Shown: positions 14,401 to 29,400 of the stretch, in pieces
Layout of the letters: every line of letters begins with the position of its first letter
Numbering within the stretch: position 1 is the first letter of the stretch
DNA from: Cladopsammia gracilis
Lineage: Eukaryota; Cnidaria; Anthozoa; Scleractinia; Dendrophylliidae
DNA length: 64,000 nucleotides
Reading direction: 5' to 3'
Assembly (NCBI GenBank): GCA_022457155.1
Contig: JAJGOT010000001.1
Span: 3,014,501 to 3,078,500, forward strand
Made by a program: the position numbers and the translations under genes
The notes under the pieces: model-generated
What the model was told of the DNA's origin: nothing
Database searches by the model: none
The model's input: only the letters and a program-made list of their open reading frames with translations

Positions 14401-17400
14401 TGACATGGTGAAAGCCATCATATTGGCTTAAATGAAAGACTCGATAAAGTGGCTTGAAGATATTTGTGACATTCACATGCTCATTGCTGCATTTTCAGAA
14501 ATTGTTTATGAAGATTTTGTTGCTGCTGAAATTGTAATTGCATTAGAAGATGTGCATCTTAGGGCTACAAAGCAACATGGTAAGCAAAATCATCAATTTT
14601 TCTGTCCTTTCCTACATGTACATCTGTACATTTTTAGCAGGTCTGTTTTTCTTGCTTATTTACCATGTAAATTGTTATTTAGTTTACAAATCTGCAATTC
14701 TTTTATGTCATGCATGTATGCATTATTGTATTTAAATGACACTGTGTAGTTGGCATATTTCATTATGCAACATCTGACTGACTGTAAATTGAACTGGCCA
14801 TTGATTGAAGAAACTTGTAGGGCTTTATAGCACTGGTATCACATGTGCTGGTGTCACAAAGTTTGTAGGTTTCATTAGTCTAAGTAACAATTTTGCAAGG
14901 TACTTTCTTTAGGATGGTATATATGTTTACATGTTTTCACATGACTGTGGCATATTTCATTAATGCCACACCTGTGTAAAATTAAACTGGCCAATAATTG
15001 ATTAAGAAGAAACTTTTAGGGCTTTATAGCACTGGTATCACCTGTGCTGTTACAAGTCACAAAGTTTATAGGTTTTAATAGTTTGAGTAACAATTTTGCA
15101 GTGTACTTTCTTTGTAATAGTATGTATATTTATATGTTTTACATGACTGTGGCTTTTTTTATTAATGCCACATCCGTGTTGATTGAACTGGCCAGTGACC
15201 AAGGAAACCTGTATGGCTTTATAGCACTGGTGTCACCTGTGCTGTTGTCACATACCTGTAGTTTGTAGGTTTTATTAGTCTGAGTAACAATTCTGCACTG
15301 TAATTTCTTTGTAACAGTATATATATGTTTTCACTGATGATATTTTCCTCTGTTATAGGTGGGTTTTTAAAAATGTCTTTGTCATCATGTGATGGAGGTC
15401 ACAAAGATAACCTCTCTAAACCAGAAAATGTTTTGACAGACAACTGGTCTTCTGAAGGTAACCTTTACATTAAAGAACAAGCTGCCTGTATAAAATAATG
15501 TAAATAATGCATTTTTTTATATCAAAGTAAGTAATGGCGAAATTCATCTGATACTTACAGCTAATGTATTGAAGTCATACTTTGTATCATTTTGTGTTGA
15601 TTCCCATCACCTGAATACCACATTAACTTTGGACTGAGAAAGTCAAAATATAATATTGCTTAGATCGCATGGTAAGGAAAATTTTGCCTTCATCATAATA
15701 TTTTCTAACTTGGTGTGATGATACCAATAGTGCTTGTGCATTAAAACTGTGTAATGCAAAGGAGATCCCTGTGTATGGCAAAGGTGCTGGCCATAAGTGA
15801 AGTGAATTTTAGTGACACCTACCAATTGGCATTCTAGACTCTATGCTCCTGCTTAATTCAATTTTCTTTGAAGACGTACAATTTTGGTAACACTAAACTA
15901 ACTGAACAGGTACAAAAAAGAAAGAAAAGTATATATGGTCACTTCTTCTTGAGCAACTTGTGCAATTCCACCAGATGGGACAAATGTAACCCCCCCTCCC
16001 CCAACACACACACACCCGTTCCTGGTATATCTGCTTGTACAACTTTGAGGTTGTAACTATTAGCTATTTGCCACTCCAGAAACTTTCAGAGAGGCTGTGC
16101 ACCAGCTTTGGGCACTAGACTTTCTGGGGTTGTTTGGGTAACCAGCATTAGTTACAATAGGTTGATGTTTTCCATCATAGCTCACATTGGTTACCCAGTC
16201 AATCCCAGAAATGTCAGTGCAAAAGCTGGTGCTCAGCTCAACTCCGGTGGGGTAAATGTGAAACTTACATTATGAAGTGGTAATTTTGCATGTTCCCATA
16301 ATTATAAAAGCCATTAATTAAGACTTGTTTTATTTTTTTTCTCAAGCTTATCTGTCAGAAAGTGGTAAGACTAGGTTGACAATGATGTTTTCAAGTGCTG
16401 CATCTGTTCGAGTTAAACTGACAAGATTAATTATCAAGGTAGACAAAATGTGTTTCCTCGTTTAAGTTAAATGTAACTAATGACTCAATGTTTTATCCAG
16501 GCATCACTTTCCATTTCCAAATCAAATAACTACTTCATTAAACTATTGGAAGCAGAAGACATTTTATGCATGTCCACAGCTAATTTACCTTAATTGTTAA
16601 AGTAGCCATGGGGTCGCAGGTGTAGATAGCTGTTTGGTCTCATTTGCACTTACATGTAACAGCATGGTATAGCCAAACAGGTTCTGTAGTGAAATCCAAA
16701 GATTTGCTAGATTTCATTTAATACTTATCTCCACAAGGACGCGAATTTTTCTCTTGACTATCAATCATCATAATATGTAAGGTCAATCAGTTGAGATTCA
16801 CAACTGATCATAGCAAATAACTGTCAATTTAAATGGACAGACTGCAAATCACAGTAGTTGCTAAAAATGTATGTATATCTCTGTGTCGTAACTGTTCATC
16901 AGTAGGATGCCCAAAATGCGTGCAATTCCACAATTGGTTTTGGCTCCATTAATTAATAATATGTCTTTAATCCTAACCCCAATTGCAGGCTTAACTTTAA
17001 TTCTATTACTTGCTTTCATCATTTAGGTCTCCAAAGGAGCGATTGGCCCTTCTCATGGACTAATTTTTGTTCTAGATGATCTAAAGAGGTATTCAACAAG
17101 TTACATGCAAGTTTTGTTAATCCTGTTGCTGTCTCTTTGGCAGCATGTTAACATATAAATAACTAATTTCTTTGAAACATAGTCTATGTTTTTATTGTGT
17201 TGTGTTACTTTGCATAAACATTAATTTAATTTTTCCATCACAATTATTTTTACTTTCAGAGATGAAAAAGAGAAAGAACGTGAAGGGAACACACATGAAA
17301 CGGATGCTTTAAGCAAATATAATAACTGGACTAAAGATACCTACACTTCTTATCTGGCAAGGTTTGTTACATACATGTGCATCAGTGCTACTTGTTGCAT

Positions 17401-20400
17401 TTTGTGCCTGATTTAAATGCTTACTATTTGGCAGGGTTTATTTTTGGTATATGCATGATGCTTTTTTTGGTGTGGAGACACGGTGGTCTAGTGGTTAGCG
17501 CGTAGGACTTTCAACCTGAAGGTTGGTGGTTCAAAGCCTGGTCTCTGTCGTCGTGTTGTTTCCTTGGACAGGAAACTTTACTCCACACTGTCTCTCTCCA
17601 CCCGGGTGTATAAATGGGTACCGGCGACAAAATGCTGGGGGTAACCCTGCGATGGACTAGCATCCCATCCAGGGGGGAGTAGCAATATTCCTAGTCGCTT
17701 CATGCTACAGAAACCTGGTTAAGCTCCGGCCGTGTGGGCCATCTGGCTTGTGTGCGACTTTACTTACTTACTTTTATGATGCTTTTATGTTTGTTTTTCC
17801 TTTATTCATTTTTGTTTTCTTTGTGTTCAGCTTACTATTTTACAGGCTTTGTTACAATATGGATATCCTGATGCATTCATAATACTTGTTCATCTTGTGC
17901 TTGATTTAAAACCTTCTGTTTTGGTTTTCAAATTTTGGCTTATTTGCATTGCAGTTCCAAAGGCAAGTCAGAGACAAGCCATGATGAACCAGTGGCCTTT
18001 TTTGCCACCGAAGAAGACTGGTATGTACACTAGTAAACACAGAAATCTTTTGATGAACTGTCTGGTCATTGGTTGTTGAATAAAGCTTTTGAAGGGCTCT
18101 ATTGAATGGATCATGAATTGATAAGGAATATGAGATTTCTTGATATAATGCTTGATTTGTTTTGTAGTTGTCATTTCCACATTTGCTTTGATATTAGAAA
18201 GGACATAATAACTAATGTTTTAACTCCACTGTTACATGTTTGTTTTACAGTTTTCTGAGAATAATGTTTTCAGAAACATTCTTGATGCAATAGCAAATGA
18301 TTTACATGTCTTTTATATATTTCAGGGATGAAGTTGAAATTCATGTAGACAGAGTTTTAACAGGAAAGGTAAGTTTGGTAATCTGTGTGTAATGCAAGAT
18401 TAATTAATAATAATCAAAAATAATAATAATGAATTTATAGTTCGCCATTTCCTAAAGGCAAATAAGCACCTTACATTATTGGAATTTAAATGAAAATTAA
18501 AAATGTAACTTAACATGATCAAAGGCTTGGAAAAAAAAAACCGAAATCTATAGCTTGTGCTTAAAACTTTTCACTGTAGTACAGTTGTTTAAAATGTCCT
18601 GTAACATGAGTTCACAATGTAGGAAAAAGTCAAGCCATATAAACATGGAGACTCTAATTTATGCACTAACAAAGTGAACTTACTCGTTTTCTCCAACAAT
18701 TCACCAGCTTCCATTATCTTACCTGGATGGATAGGGGTAATAATCAGTATATCATGTTTTACCTTAGGATCCACATAAAATGAGACAGAGAGTAGGTTAT
18801 TCATCAGCACTCTTGAGGCCGAGAGTGTTATGCTTTTAAAGATACCCTGCAGTCCCTTCCTGTGCCTGCAGTACTTAGTGAGACTCACACGATGGAATGT
18901 CAGTTTACTTTAACTGCAGAAAATATATATTATGATACATTGGTGTTACTAGCTCGATTTTGATTGGCTATAAGCACGCAGCTAATTATTGCTTGCTGTT
19001 TCTGTTATGTCATACCTACAGACAATAGTTTTATGCATGCAGAAGTGCGCGCTCTTGTCTTTACAATTGCAGCTCAGGAATATGCATAATATAACAATTA
19101 TTGGATTGGTTTTCGCATGATAGCAATAATTATCAAGGCCTCAGTTTTTCGGCTTCGGCAAATAACACAAACTTTGGCCTTGATAATTATCGCTATCATG
19201 CTCAACCTCATCCAATAATTGTTAATTGTATGCTGCTGGTGATGTTATCTTCAACTGACCGATCTTTAATCGCTTCAACCCCCTTTCTTTCGAACTCATG
19301 CATAGAGAGTAGAATAGAAACTTAGGGGCTATACACATGATTCCGAAATGACTTTCATTCTGGAACGAGTTCATTCCATCTCCATATATTTCTCTGTATC
19401 TGTTTACATGATATCAAGACGAAATTTTGTTCCCGTACAGGTCATTCCGGATTGAGTTCACTCCGGTTTTCAATCCGAATGAAATTCTCGTTCAGGTATG
19501 ACATTTCATTCTGGTATCATGTAAACTGAAAACGAACTTCGTTCCAAAATGAAAACCGCAAACCGTGTAGTCTGGGGTGAGTGGCGCATGCGTATCGTTG
19601 CGCAAAACTTGCGCCATCTTTGTTTTCTGATCTGGCATGAAAACAACGCGAGCGAGAATGCCTTAGGCTGAGCCAGTCGATTTTGTCCTGTGAATACAGT
19701 ATGTACTTCATTTTAGAAGGAAACTCATTCCAGAATCATGTGTATAGCCCCTTACTTTTGCAAGCTTTCCCATCCATAATGGCAGACATTGAGCTTCTGA
19801 TAAAACTTGAAATTTGTGTCGTGTGAGTGGTAGTCACAAAATAAAAACAAACTCCCAAACATGCACACCAGGAGTGCGGACTAGCTGCAGGTTCTCTTTA
19901 AGCATTAGAAAACAAAGCCTCCACAGAATATAATTAAAATGTTTTGTTTTTTTACTGTAGTATGTCGTGGTCAAGTTCTTGGGAGCACGGAAAGAAAGTG
20001 CAGAACGGATAGGAGTTCTTGGAATGCACTTCTTTGGTTATGAAGTCAAACCAAACTGCCCCTTGAATGAAGACTTGCACTTGGTAATTTTATGCCTTTT
20101 GATTCATTTCAGAACCGTGATTTCAACGTCTTCAGCTACACATAAAAGCTGCTGCAAAAAAACTATAATTAATGCACAAAAATTGGTTTTATCAATTTAC
20201 CAAATGTCCATGTCTCACTTCCTCATCAACATGACACCACAGTTTCTTTAGAAACCAATACCATATTTATTTATACAAATCACAATAAGTTACTTGTATT
20301 GTGTAAAGTGTTTTGAGTGGTTTATATTCTAAGTCTCCATTCAGGTTGTATGAAATCACCATTGTTTTTGTTTCAGAATGAAATTGCCCCTGTCCCATCT

Positions 20401-23400
20401 GGTCAGACAGTGGATGGCTCTACTCTCTTTATTAGAGTTCTATCATTTCTTGATGAAATGGCAAAAGACCAGGTACTTGCCTTTGAGTGTTTCTTAACAA
20501 ATGTAGTTTCACTTTGGATGCACTGGGAGGGGAGGCGTTAATTTAAATTTCAATGACCAGAATGCAACTTAGCCATGCAGAAATTGTTCTATGAAATTAA
20601 ATGTGGCTAAGGTTAAGCTCAAGACAATGCACTCTGACCAGGGGGGTTGCATCCTTTGTTAGTAGGCCATACCTGGGGTGGCACATGGGGATTTCCTTTG
20701 GTTCTTATCGGTTGTCCCATTTCACATGTGTGGCTTGGATTTGCTTGGTAATCTTTGCAAATAAAATTGTACTGATCAGTTATCTCTGTGGATCTTTTCT
20801 TCCACTCCTCCCACCCAGTTCTAGCTAAGTATACAGTAGGTAAGTGCCTCACTGAGCCTGTCATTGTGATGGTGCCTGGTGGTTGGCACTCACAGGGTTG
20901 CTGTAGCTACATCAACTTCACCACGGGCTGGTTCCCACTAGCGATATAAGCGACGTAAGCAGAATTGTAAGTGGAATCTGAATCCACTTTCCATTATGTC
21001 CGTAGTAAAATAAAAAATAAATCAAATAAATAAATCAACTTTGTTTAACGAGGGAGACACTTAATCAGTCATGTGACTGACAAACCTGTGGCCCATGGGA
21101 AGCAGCCCTTATGGGCACCAGCTCCCAAGCTCATCATCAATGTGGGATGCGTTTTAGAAAAAGATATCTTCAAATGGTTTGAAGAACCATTCCCTTCTGT
21201 CTTAAACAACCGAGTATTTAAAAAAAAACCTGGGAATTCAAAGAGGTAATGTGAATAATTTTACCATTGTTTTGTTGTTTGGGCAATTTGGGACCCTTCA
21301 GGCAAACCATCAGTTTTCCTTCTTTATGAGTATTCAGAGTTTGCTGTTGTTTAATTTTCAGATTCATCTCAAATCAAGACCTAAGAATCCTCCCATGTAC
21401 AAAGAAAAGGTGCAGATGAATACTGTCAGTATTTTTTAAAACACATCTTTTTGTTCAATTTAGTGGGAAGACTATCCATTGTAGATAGGGTTTTCTAAGC
21501 TGCGACTTATTTTGATGTCCCTAGTCTGTCCAGTAACATGTTAAATATTTAAAACCTGGTCAGACTAAATTTTCAATCAGGACCTATAAGCTGCCATATA
21601 AAGGTAGGATTCACTTGGATCTAACGTCTGCGAATTAAAAATGCCCTATACAGTACTGTGCAAAAGCAGTGCAAACGAAATTTGACCAAATTCACGCTTT
21701 TCAGCACATTTTGATTCAAAGGAACAAAATTTCGACAAACTTTCGGGAGACTATTTTTTCATTTCCTGCGAATTATCGCGGATATTGCACTGTTTCCATG
21801 TCTGATGAAAGTTTGTGGTTTTATGCGAAATTTTGTTGGAAAACTCGTTTGAAATTTCAAACCTCATATAAAGTACATGAACATGGCATGTAATTTTTTT
21901 CCTCTGGAAGGTATTCTCCATTCACATTTGAAATAAAAGATGCACCGTGAAAATGAACTGTATAATCTAGTATATATTTTAAAATGCTCATTTTATATTT
22001 TCAACAACCAGAACTTATTTATTTGTGCATCATGTCACGAGATTCCCTGACAGGATTGGAACCTATGACCTTCCGCACACCGGTCGGATGCTCTAACGAC
22101 TGAGCTACGAGAGACTTGTGGCGAGCTAGGCCATATACTAGGTTCACACACTGGTCGGATGCTCTAACCACTGAGCTACGAGAGACTCGTGGTGAGCCAG
22201 GCCATATACTAGGTTCATGTATGACATGCATCCTGCATACTGCTAGGATTAGGAGATTTTTTTTTCATTTTTTTTTCTTTGTCCCACACACAAGACACGA
22301 GACATTTATCATTTTTCTTCACTTATTTGTATTGTTGTTGAAGTTTCATGCAACATCATCGCTGACAGGAATACCGTTTTTTTTTTCAATCTCCAGGAAG
22401 GTCAGCTAGAGATGGGTAGTGTCAGTCTTGAACTCATATGGGACGTTTACACCCGTGTTACAAGCAGGTAAATGCCAGTATCATTATTAGTCTATTCATT
22501 CACTCTATTGTGGAGTGGAGACATTACTGGCAATGAAATTAAAAACACACCTCCTATGAAGGTTGCTTTGTAGAATTTTGACAGACATCTTTAGGATCAG
22601 TCTTAGATCGACACAGTAATGGACATGCATTCAAGATACATTAATCATGAACAACAGAGCTTCCACATGAGGCTATGAGACAGAGAAACTGAACAGATTA
22701 GCTTCTGCAGGTCGCCTGATTACTGACACTGAATGTTTTGTTTCCAGGGATGCGAAACATAAGAAGGTCATTGTGTCGAGCCTGCTCCTTCTTCGCCTGT
22801 TCCATCAAACACTTCCTTTCCTCAAGTCCAGCATTAGGGATTTGGCCTCTGATGCCAGTGACAAGGCTGCATTTGAAAAGGTGTCACCACTGCTATTTTA
22901 GGATTACTAAAAAGTTATAGAACCCTTCGGTTTTTTATTTCTCATGTTAATTTGGGTCGTGTTCTATTGGGATCAACCATTTTCGGTTGGTTGGGTTGGT
23001 TGGATTTTTTTCGTGTTCTGTTGGGAAAAAACCGTTTTCGGTTGGTTTGGTTGATCAACCATTTCAACCAGCTCTGAACCTGGTTGAAATGGTTGAAACC
23101 GAAAAAGGTTGAAAAGTGTTCTATTGGGACACCTCAGCCAAATCACCAAAACTGGTTTAGGTTGAAACGGTTGTTCCCAATAGAACACGACCTTGGTCTT
23201 CTGTTGTTTAAGCTCCACTGGAAAAGGAAGGAGACTGAAATTAATTCTGATAGCTGTAGGAAAATGATGCCATCGTTAAAATCGTCTTTTTTTGCAGTAA
23301 CTGCTGCTGTTTTAGGGTCAAAGGTTTCAAATACAAGCAAAGAAATTACCATTCAAAACAGAAGCTGAAATCATTCTGGAGATGAACAAAAGTTAATTTT

Positions 23401-26400
23401 ACAAAATTAGAAATGGATTGTGTGGACAGGTCGAAAGTGTACTAATATGTGACACATTTAGTTCTGTCCCAAAATGCATAAGGGTACACCATGCTTGTAC
23501 ACAAAAAACCTTGAGGGTTTGGGTACTGTGTGCGCAACAATTTGAGATTGTTCAGAACCAGATTGTATTTGCTATATTGCAGGTTGAAAAAACCAACATA
23601 GTCGTGTGATGTTTGTTGTGGATCCGAAACAGATTTGGTATAGTGTAATTGCAATGCCTTCAGATTTTGAAAAGATAAATTCAGTTTTATGCTGAAATCA
23701 TTTTCAGGTAAAGGATGAACTATGAAGAAGTCTAGTGTATGAATGACGTTAAGGTTCGGGGGAAATTTCATTTATTTGTTCGAGGAAATGGGATTTGTTA
23801 CAGTTCTTAAAAATGAATCTTTTCAAGCTAACGCATCTCAGTAAATCTCAAACTTTGATGTAATATGTTTTAAACGTACATTGTAAAGCACTCAGTATTC
23901 TTTTTTATGTTTATATTGTTTCTAACCGCATTGATGTAAACACGTCTTTTTTTCCTACCTTTTATTTTCTGCAGCAACAAGAACTATCTTCCAACGTTTT
24001 TGCTCACTTGTGTGAAGTTGTTGATGATGATAAGGAGTTTTATGATGACAAGATTCATGAGATTTCAAAACTGATCATTTTAGAAGGTAAAGATGTGCTT
24101 TTTTTTCCCAAGAAACATGAAAAAGTTGATCTCAGGGTGCGGTTTTTTTTTTGGAAAATCCGAATCAGGATTCTTGAATCCAAAAAAGGATTTTGCTTTT
24201 TTTTACTAAAATCCAAAAACAGATCATGAATCTGTTGAATCCATACTTCGGCGAGGTTTTTCAGATCAAAACTAAATCCGGATTTTAAGATTCATGATTT
24301 GAGCGTTTTTTGGGAAGTGTATTCGAAAAGAAGTACATCTGATAAGATGATCTGGTTTTTCGTGCAACGTAACTCGTTCTGTTCGCTGTTTTGTTTCTTT
24401 CACGATTTCGTGTCATGGGCAGTTCAGGTAAGGTTTTATTGCATATATTTTGAAAATTATTTGTTGAAGCAGACTGATACACAGAAGCGAGTCAAAAATA
24501 GGTTCATTTACATACCAACAGTTTGTTTACGTTAAATGATCCGTTTTAGGATTTTTCTTTTCTTTTTGGTCATGAAGAACCCATATGATCTGAGATCAAA
24601 AATCCTATTTCGGATTCTCCCCCAAAAATGCAGTGTTAAAAAGTGTATTTGTTGCAGATAAAATCCGGTCTCAGGTTAGATCAGTATTCAATCTGATTAA
24701 ATGGTACCAGAAACCCATAAGTTGATTGAAATGTGTAACATGCATTCACAGCTTCCGAATATTCATTTTTTGCTTAGTACCATATTTGGAAACCCCTCGC
24801 TCTAGTCTTTAAGCGAGTGCTCTGTTCTAGCGAATTGATTGGTTAATATTTTTATCTTGATTTTCCAAATATGGCTGTAACAACTTCTTAGCAAATTGAA
24901 TAATCAGTACCTTGTTTTGAAGCGTACAAGAGACAGTTGCACGTTTCAACCCACTTGTGGGTTTCTGATGGTACCCAGTATTCAATCATGGTAAGCTAAC
25001 CCTTACCCCCAGCCCAAAGCTAAACCAAGCTAACTCTAACACAAAGCTAACAATTACAGCACTAGCTACATGCATCTTTGTGCTAGGAGTGACAGTTAGC
25101 TTTGTACTAGGGTAAGGGTTATTTACTACAGTAGATTGAATACTGGATTCACATTCATTACCTACACTGTATACTGAATACTGATTCAACCTGAAAACCT
25201 GCAACATATTAGTGTTATTTAACCCTTTCACCCCCAAGAGTGCCAAACATCAAAATTCAAGAAAAGTTCCAAATTTCATTTTGTGAAATATTGAAAAACA
25301 AATGGTACCATGCAAAAGTACTGCCAAAGAGGTTTCATTTGAATGGTCACACCATAGGATTTCGTCCACAGACTCAAAAGTTAGAGCTACATGACATGTC
25401 TCCATAATTGACTCTGGGAGTGAAAGGGTTAATAGGTATTAATAGTCATGTTCAAGCCTCAGGTGGCCACGTGGCCGTAACTTAACCCGCTTCCTCAGGA
25501 AGATGCAACTACGGGTATTGCTACTCCCCCTGGATTTGACGGGATGTTCATGTTATGTCTGTCTGATGGAAGCCATTTGTATACCTAGGTAGAGACATTG
25601 TGGAGAAAAGATCTTGTCAAAGTTAACGCTCGGCAACATTTTCATAAATAACCCAAAATTAATCTTTTGGTGCTTTGATTGAATGGAAGAAAATGTTTGA
25701 AATGATTTTAGAGTTTGAAGCTGCGTTAATTTAAATAGCAACTTGGCTCTTTAAGTCTCTTTGTTGCTTCTCTAGAATGCCTGTTAAGTCAGTTTCTTGC
25801 TCGCAGCAAATCGGTTTTGTACTTTTGGTGCAAGAATCAATGCAGAGATTTCAAGAGTTTGACTATCAGTTACCAACTAATGAATGGGTATCGAAAGCCC
25901 TACACAGTCATGGAAAAGACATGAGAGACAAAGTGCATGCAAGCGAATTAAACTTCATTACCGAGCGGTTAAATTTACTTGAGTGTCTAAAACCAACTCA
26001 ATGTAATTACTCATGGCAATTAAAACAGAGGCAAACAATCCAATGAACCAATCAGAATTCGAAGCAAATACATGTCACCGGTGCCATGCCCCGGAAAATA
26101 TGTGCGGGTAAGTCACGATTGGTTTTAGTTTATTCTAATTGGTTTACAAAGTGGCGCAAGATATTTTAGCCAATCTCAAAGCATAACAATGCAAACTGCA
26201 AAACCAAAGCAAAAGCGAAATTACTTTCAATCGACTCAACTGAAAACTGCTCTATAATTTTGCTGATTCTTCTTCCTGTTGCAGGGGCAGAGATTTTCTT
26301 CCCAGACTCACAGACAAGACGAAACCATTTGCTGTCCATGGTGGACCAAGTGATGGAGGAGAAGAAGGCACCTTCTCTGGGACTCACATTTGAGTCCCTC

Positions 26401-29400
26401 TGCAGATTCTTCAGCAATAAAGATGCCAGCGGTCTCCTGGGGCTCCCTGATACTGTCACAGAGGCATGTAAATACATTTAAACGTCATCATAAAAAAGTT
26501 ATAGGCCATTGCCAGCGTTATTCCTTGTCATAACCATAGGCTACGAATAATTGTTGTCTACTTGGGTGTGTTTTTTGTGCTTGTTGTAGACTACATGCCA
26601 ACTATCCCTAACTAAATTAAGTAACAATCCGTGTAAGAAGTAGGCAACCCAAATGCACGGAATACAGAAAGGTGTGAATTGTGCTATTGTTGAAACCGTC
26701 CACCTCATTGGCTAAAACATGAAAATCTACCATAACTTCATCAGGAAGCGCATTTATTTATCTCTAGTTTACTAATTGATTCCCTTTTAGTGAAAACTAT
26801 TGTGATTTTTAATGCAACAAAAATTCTATGTGGGAAACATGGAAAATTAGAAGTCTTTCTTGGCCATTGTTTTGGAGTCTCACGATTGGCTGAAATCTTG
26901 TAACACAAAAGAAACATCGCTTTAAAATAAAGTTTCAGTAAATTTTATTTCAAATCCGTGTTGTCCATAGGTTGACGTATTCTCAGTACGAAAATCTAAA
27001 CATTCTTATGTGGGGAAAGCGAAATGCATCGGAACAATAGAGAATTGCCTACTTCTTACACGGATTGTTACTTAATCTTTTTCTTTTCCATCTCTCTTCT
27101 GGGCCAGAAAGTGTGTGCAGAATGTTTACCAGCAAAGATTCAGAAAGTTTTAAGCAATAATATCTATGTTTACTACGCAACTTGGGCTGGCCAATCATTA
27201 GAAATTGAACCTAAAATGTCCTCAGGAGTTTTGAGAAATGCATGTTTGGTGTGCCTTTTGATTTTCTCCCAGGCACTGCAACATCCCTGGTCCATCTTTC
27301 GATCATGTTTGAACTTGATTTCCATTGGTCATATTTTGGAATAATACACCCAACAATCAAACAAATGTCTAAAAATAGGTAATTTAGTTTCACTTTCATT
27401 GTCAATTCATAATGTAACTTGAATTTACAAGGGTTGTTAAAGATTACAGTTCACATTTACCTGCTCAATTCGCAAAATGCATTTATCATATTAAGCATGT
27501 TCTTCTATTGTAGGATGGGTTTGATTGTGGTCCTGTTTTAGCTGTTATGAATACACTCCTGTCTGTGGCATTTCAAGAGGTATGTGCAACGTTATGTGCT
27601 ATGACAGGAACAATTCAACATTTTGCATACCCAGCCTGCACAATTTAGTTATTACTGTTTATTGAAATAAAAGTCTTCAAGATATATTAGAGAGCTTAAG
27701 CAACCACAACGGTGACGGCAGCGAGAACGGCACAAAACAATAGGTTTAATGGGCGAAAACAATGCCTTTGCACGTGTTGCACGTGCGTTTACATTTTGGT
27801 ACATTTCTTTGCCGTTCCCTGCAAAACAACAACGTCAAATGATCAAATTATAGGTTTTGTGGAGGACGTGAACACGCGACGGTTAATTTTCCTTTCTCCA
27901 TTTGAACTGGTAATCCATTCCTTCAAATTTAGCTCCTGGACAATCCAGACACATGAGACAAACTTAACAAATTGGAACAACTGCAAAGTAGTTAAAAATA
28001 GCGCGAATCCTTTTTTCAAGTGACGTTTTTCATGGCGTTGCCGTCGTCGTTGCTTAAGCTCTCTATTTTTACAAATTCACGCACTTTCGCAATTCACGAG
28101 GAATGGACTAACAAGAAAAATTTTGCGAGACATCACTGAAAAAGGAGGAGACTGTCACATACGCTTTACTTGGAAGCTTTTCTTTGATTGCTGGATTATA
28201 TACAGTTGAATATAAGAGAATGCAAAACATGTGGGAGACGTTTTTATTTAGCAAATGTGGGTGGAGAAGTGTTGTGCTCGATGTTTTCCATTTTTATCTC
28301 GTGAATACATGAAACGTTGAACGAGATGTAGTATACGGTGACAGATATGCAAATTTTCACTAGTTCCATCATCTGTAAACTTTCTTAATTCCCCAGTGTA
28401 TTACGTGTTAAAAGATGATTACTGTTAGTAAACTTTCTTAATTCCCCAGTGTATTACGTGTTAAAAGATGATTGCTGTTAGTAAACTTTCTTAATTCCCC
28501 AGTGTATTACGTGTTAAAAGATGATTGCTGTAGTAAACGTTTTTAATTCCCCAATGTAATTAAGTCATTCAGTTGTCCAGACAGTCTCGTTTCACACAAT
28601 GCATATTTATGTCACGCTAAGATGTTTTGGCCATTTTAAAGGCCCACTTTCACCCAAAAGACGTTGCGGTCGTTTGTTTTTGTTTTGAAACGCTCCATTG
28701 TTCATACATGTGATCTGATTGGTTGCAAGCATTCAAGCGTGAATTTTGTGCTTCACGAAATTCAGCACAGAAAGTGATCACGGCGCGCACAGCATTTTGG
28801 GTGAAGGTGGGCCTTCAAATCTGTTTTACTCCAATTCTTTGACTTCAAACACAGTATGGAAAATTAAAACCGATCTGTGGACTTAACTTTACATTGTTTC
28901 GTATTTACGAGATGGCTCTTAGAGCCGTTTGATGATCTCACAGAATTATATCTTATTACAAAGACTGCTTGCTAACTGCTATAATGAAATGTTATTTCTT
29001 TCTTAGTGCCTGCACAGTTTGGAGGCAGACGATGTAAGTCACAATGAGTCAGCATCTAACCTTGTTCAGTTACTGTGCGCCATGCAAAGAAGTCTTTTAA
29101 CTTGGTGTAATGTGCAAATTAAAGATGGCAGTTCCTTTGGTCACACCGTCGCCACCTCTCTTATAACAGACTGTAAGTGCAAGTAACTATTTTCCTGTGT
29201 AAATGTACAGGCCATTAGAAGTGTTAAATAGTTATGAACGATGTAAATTGCCACTGTCTTCTATTAATTTCATGGGATAGCGGGTAGTGGCAAAGCACAA
29301 GCAGCTCTCACAGTAATATTGTGTAGAATCATATTTCACATGCATATCTTGTGATATTTTGTAATATATAAAAACTCTGGTGCATGACAGCTTGATACAT

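Noticed and set aside
22019..22230. Pair of tRNA genes on the minus strand
   Set aside because: The two tRNA-like heads are partial duplicates of one degenerate repeat, without terminator T runs or complete stems.
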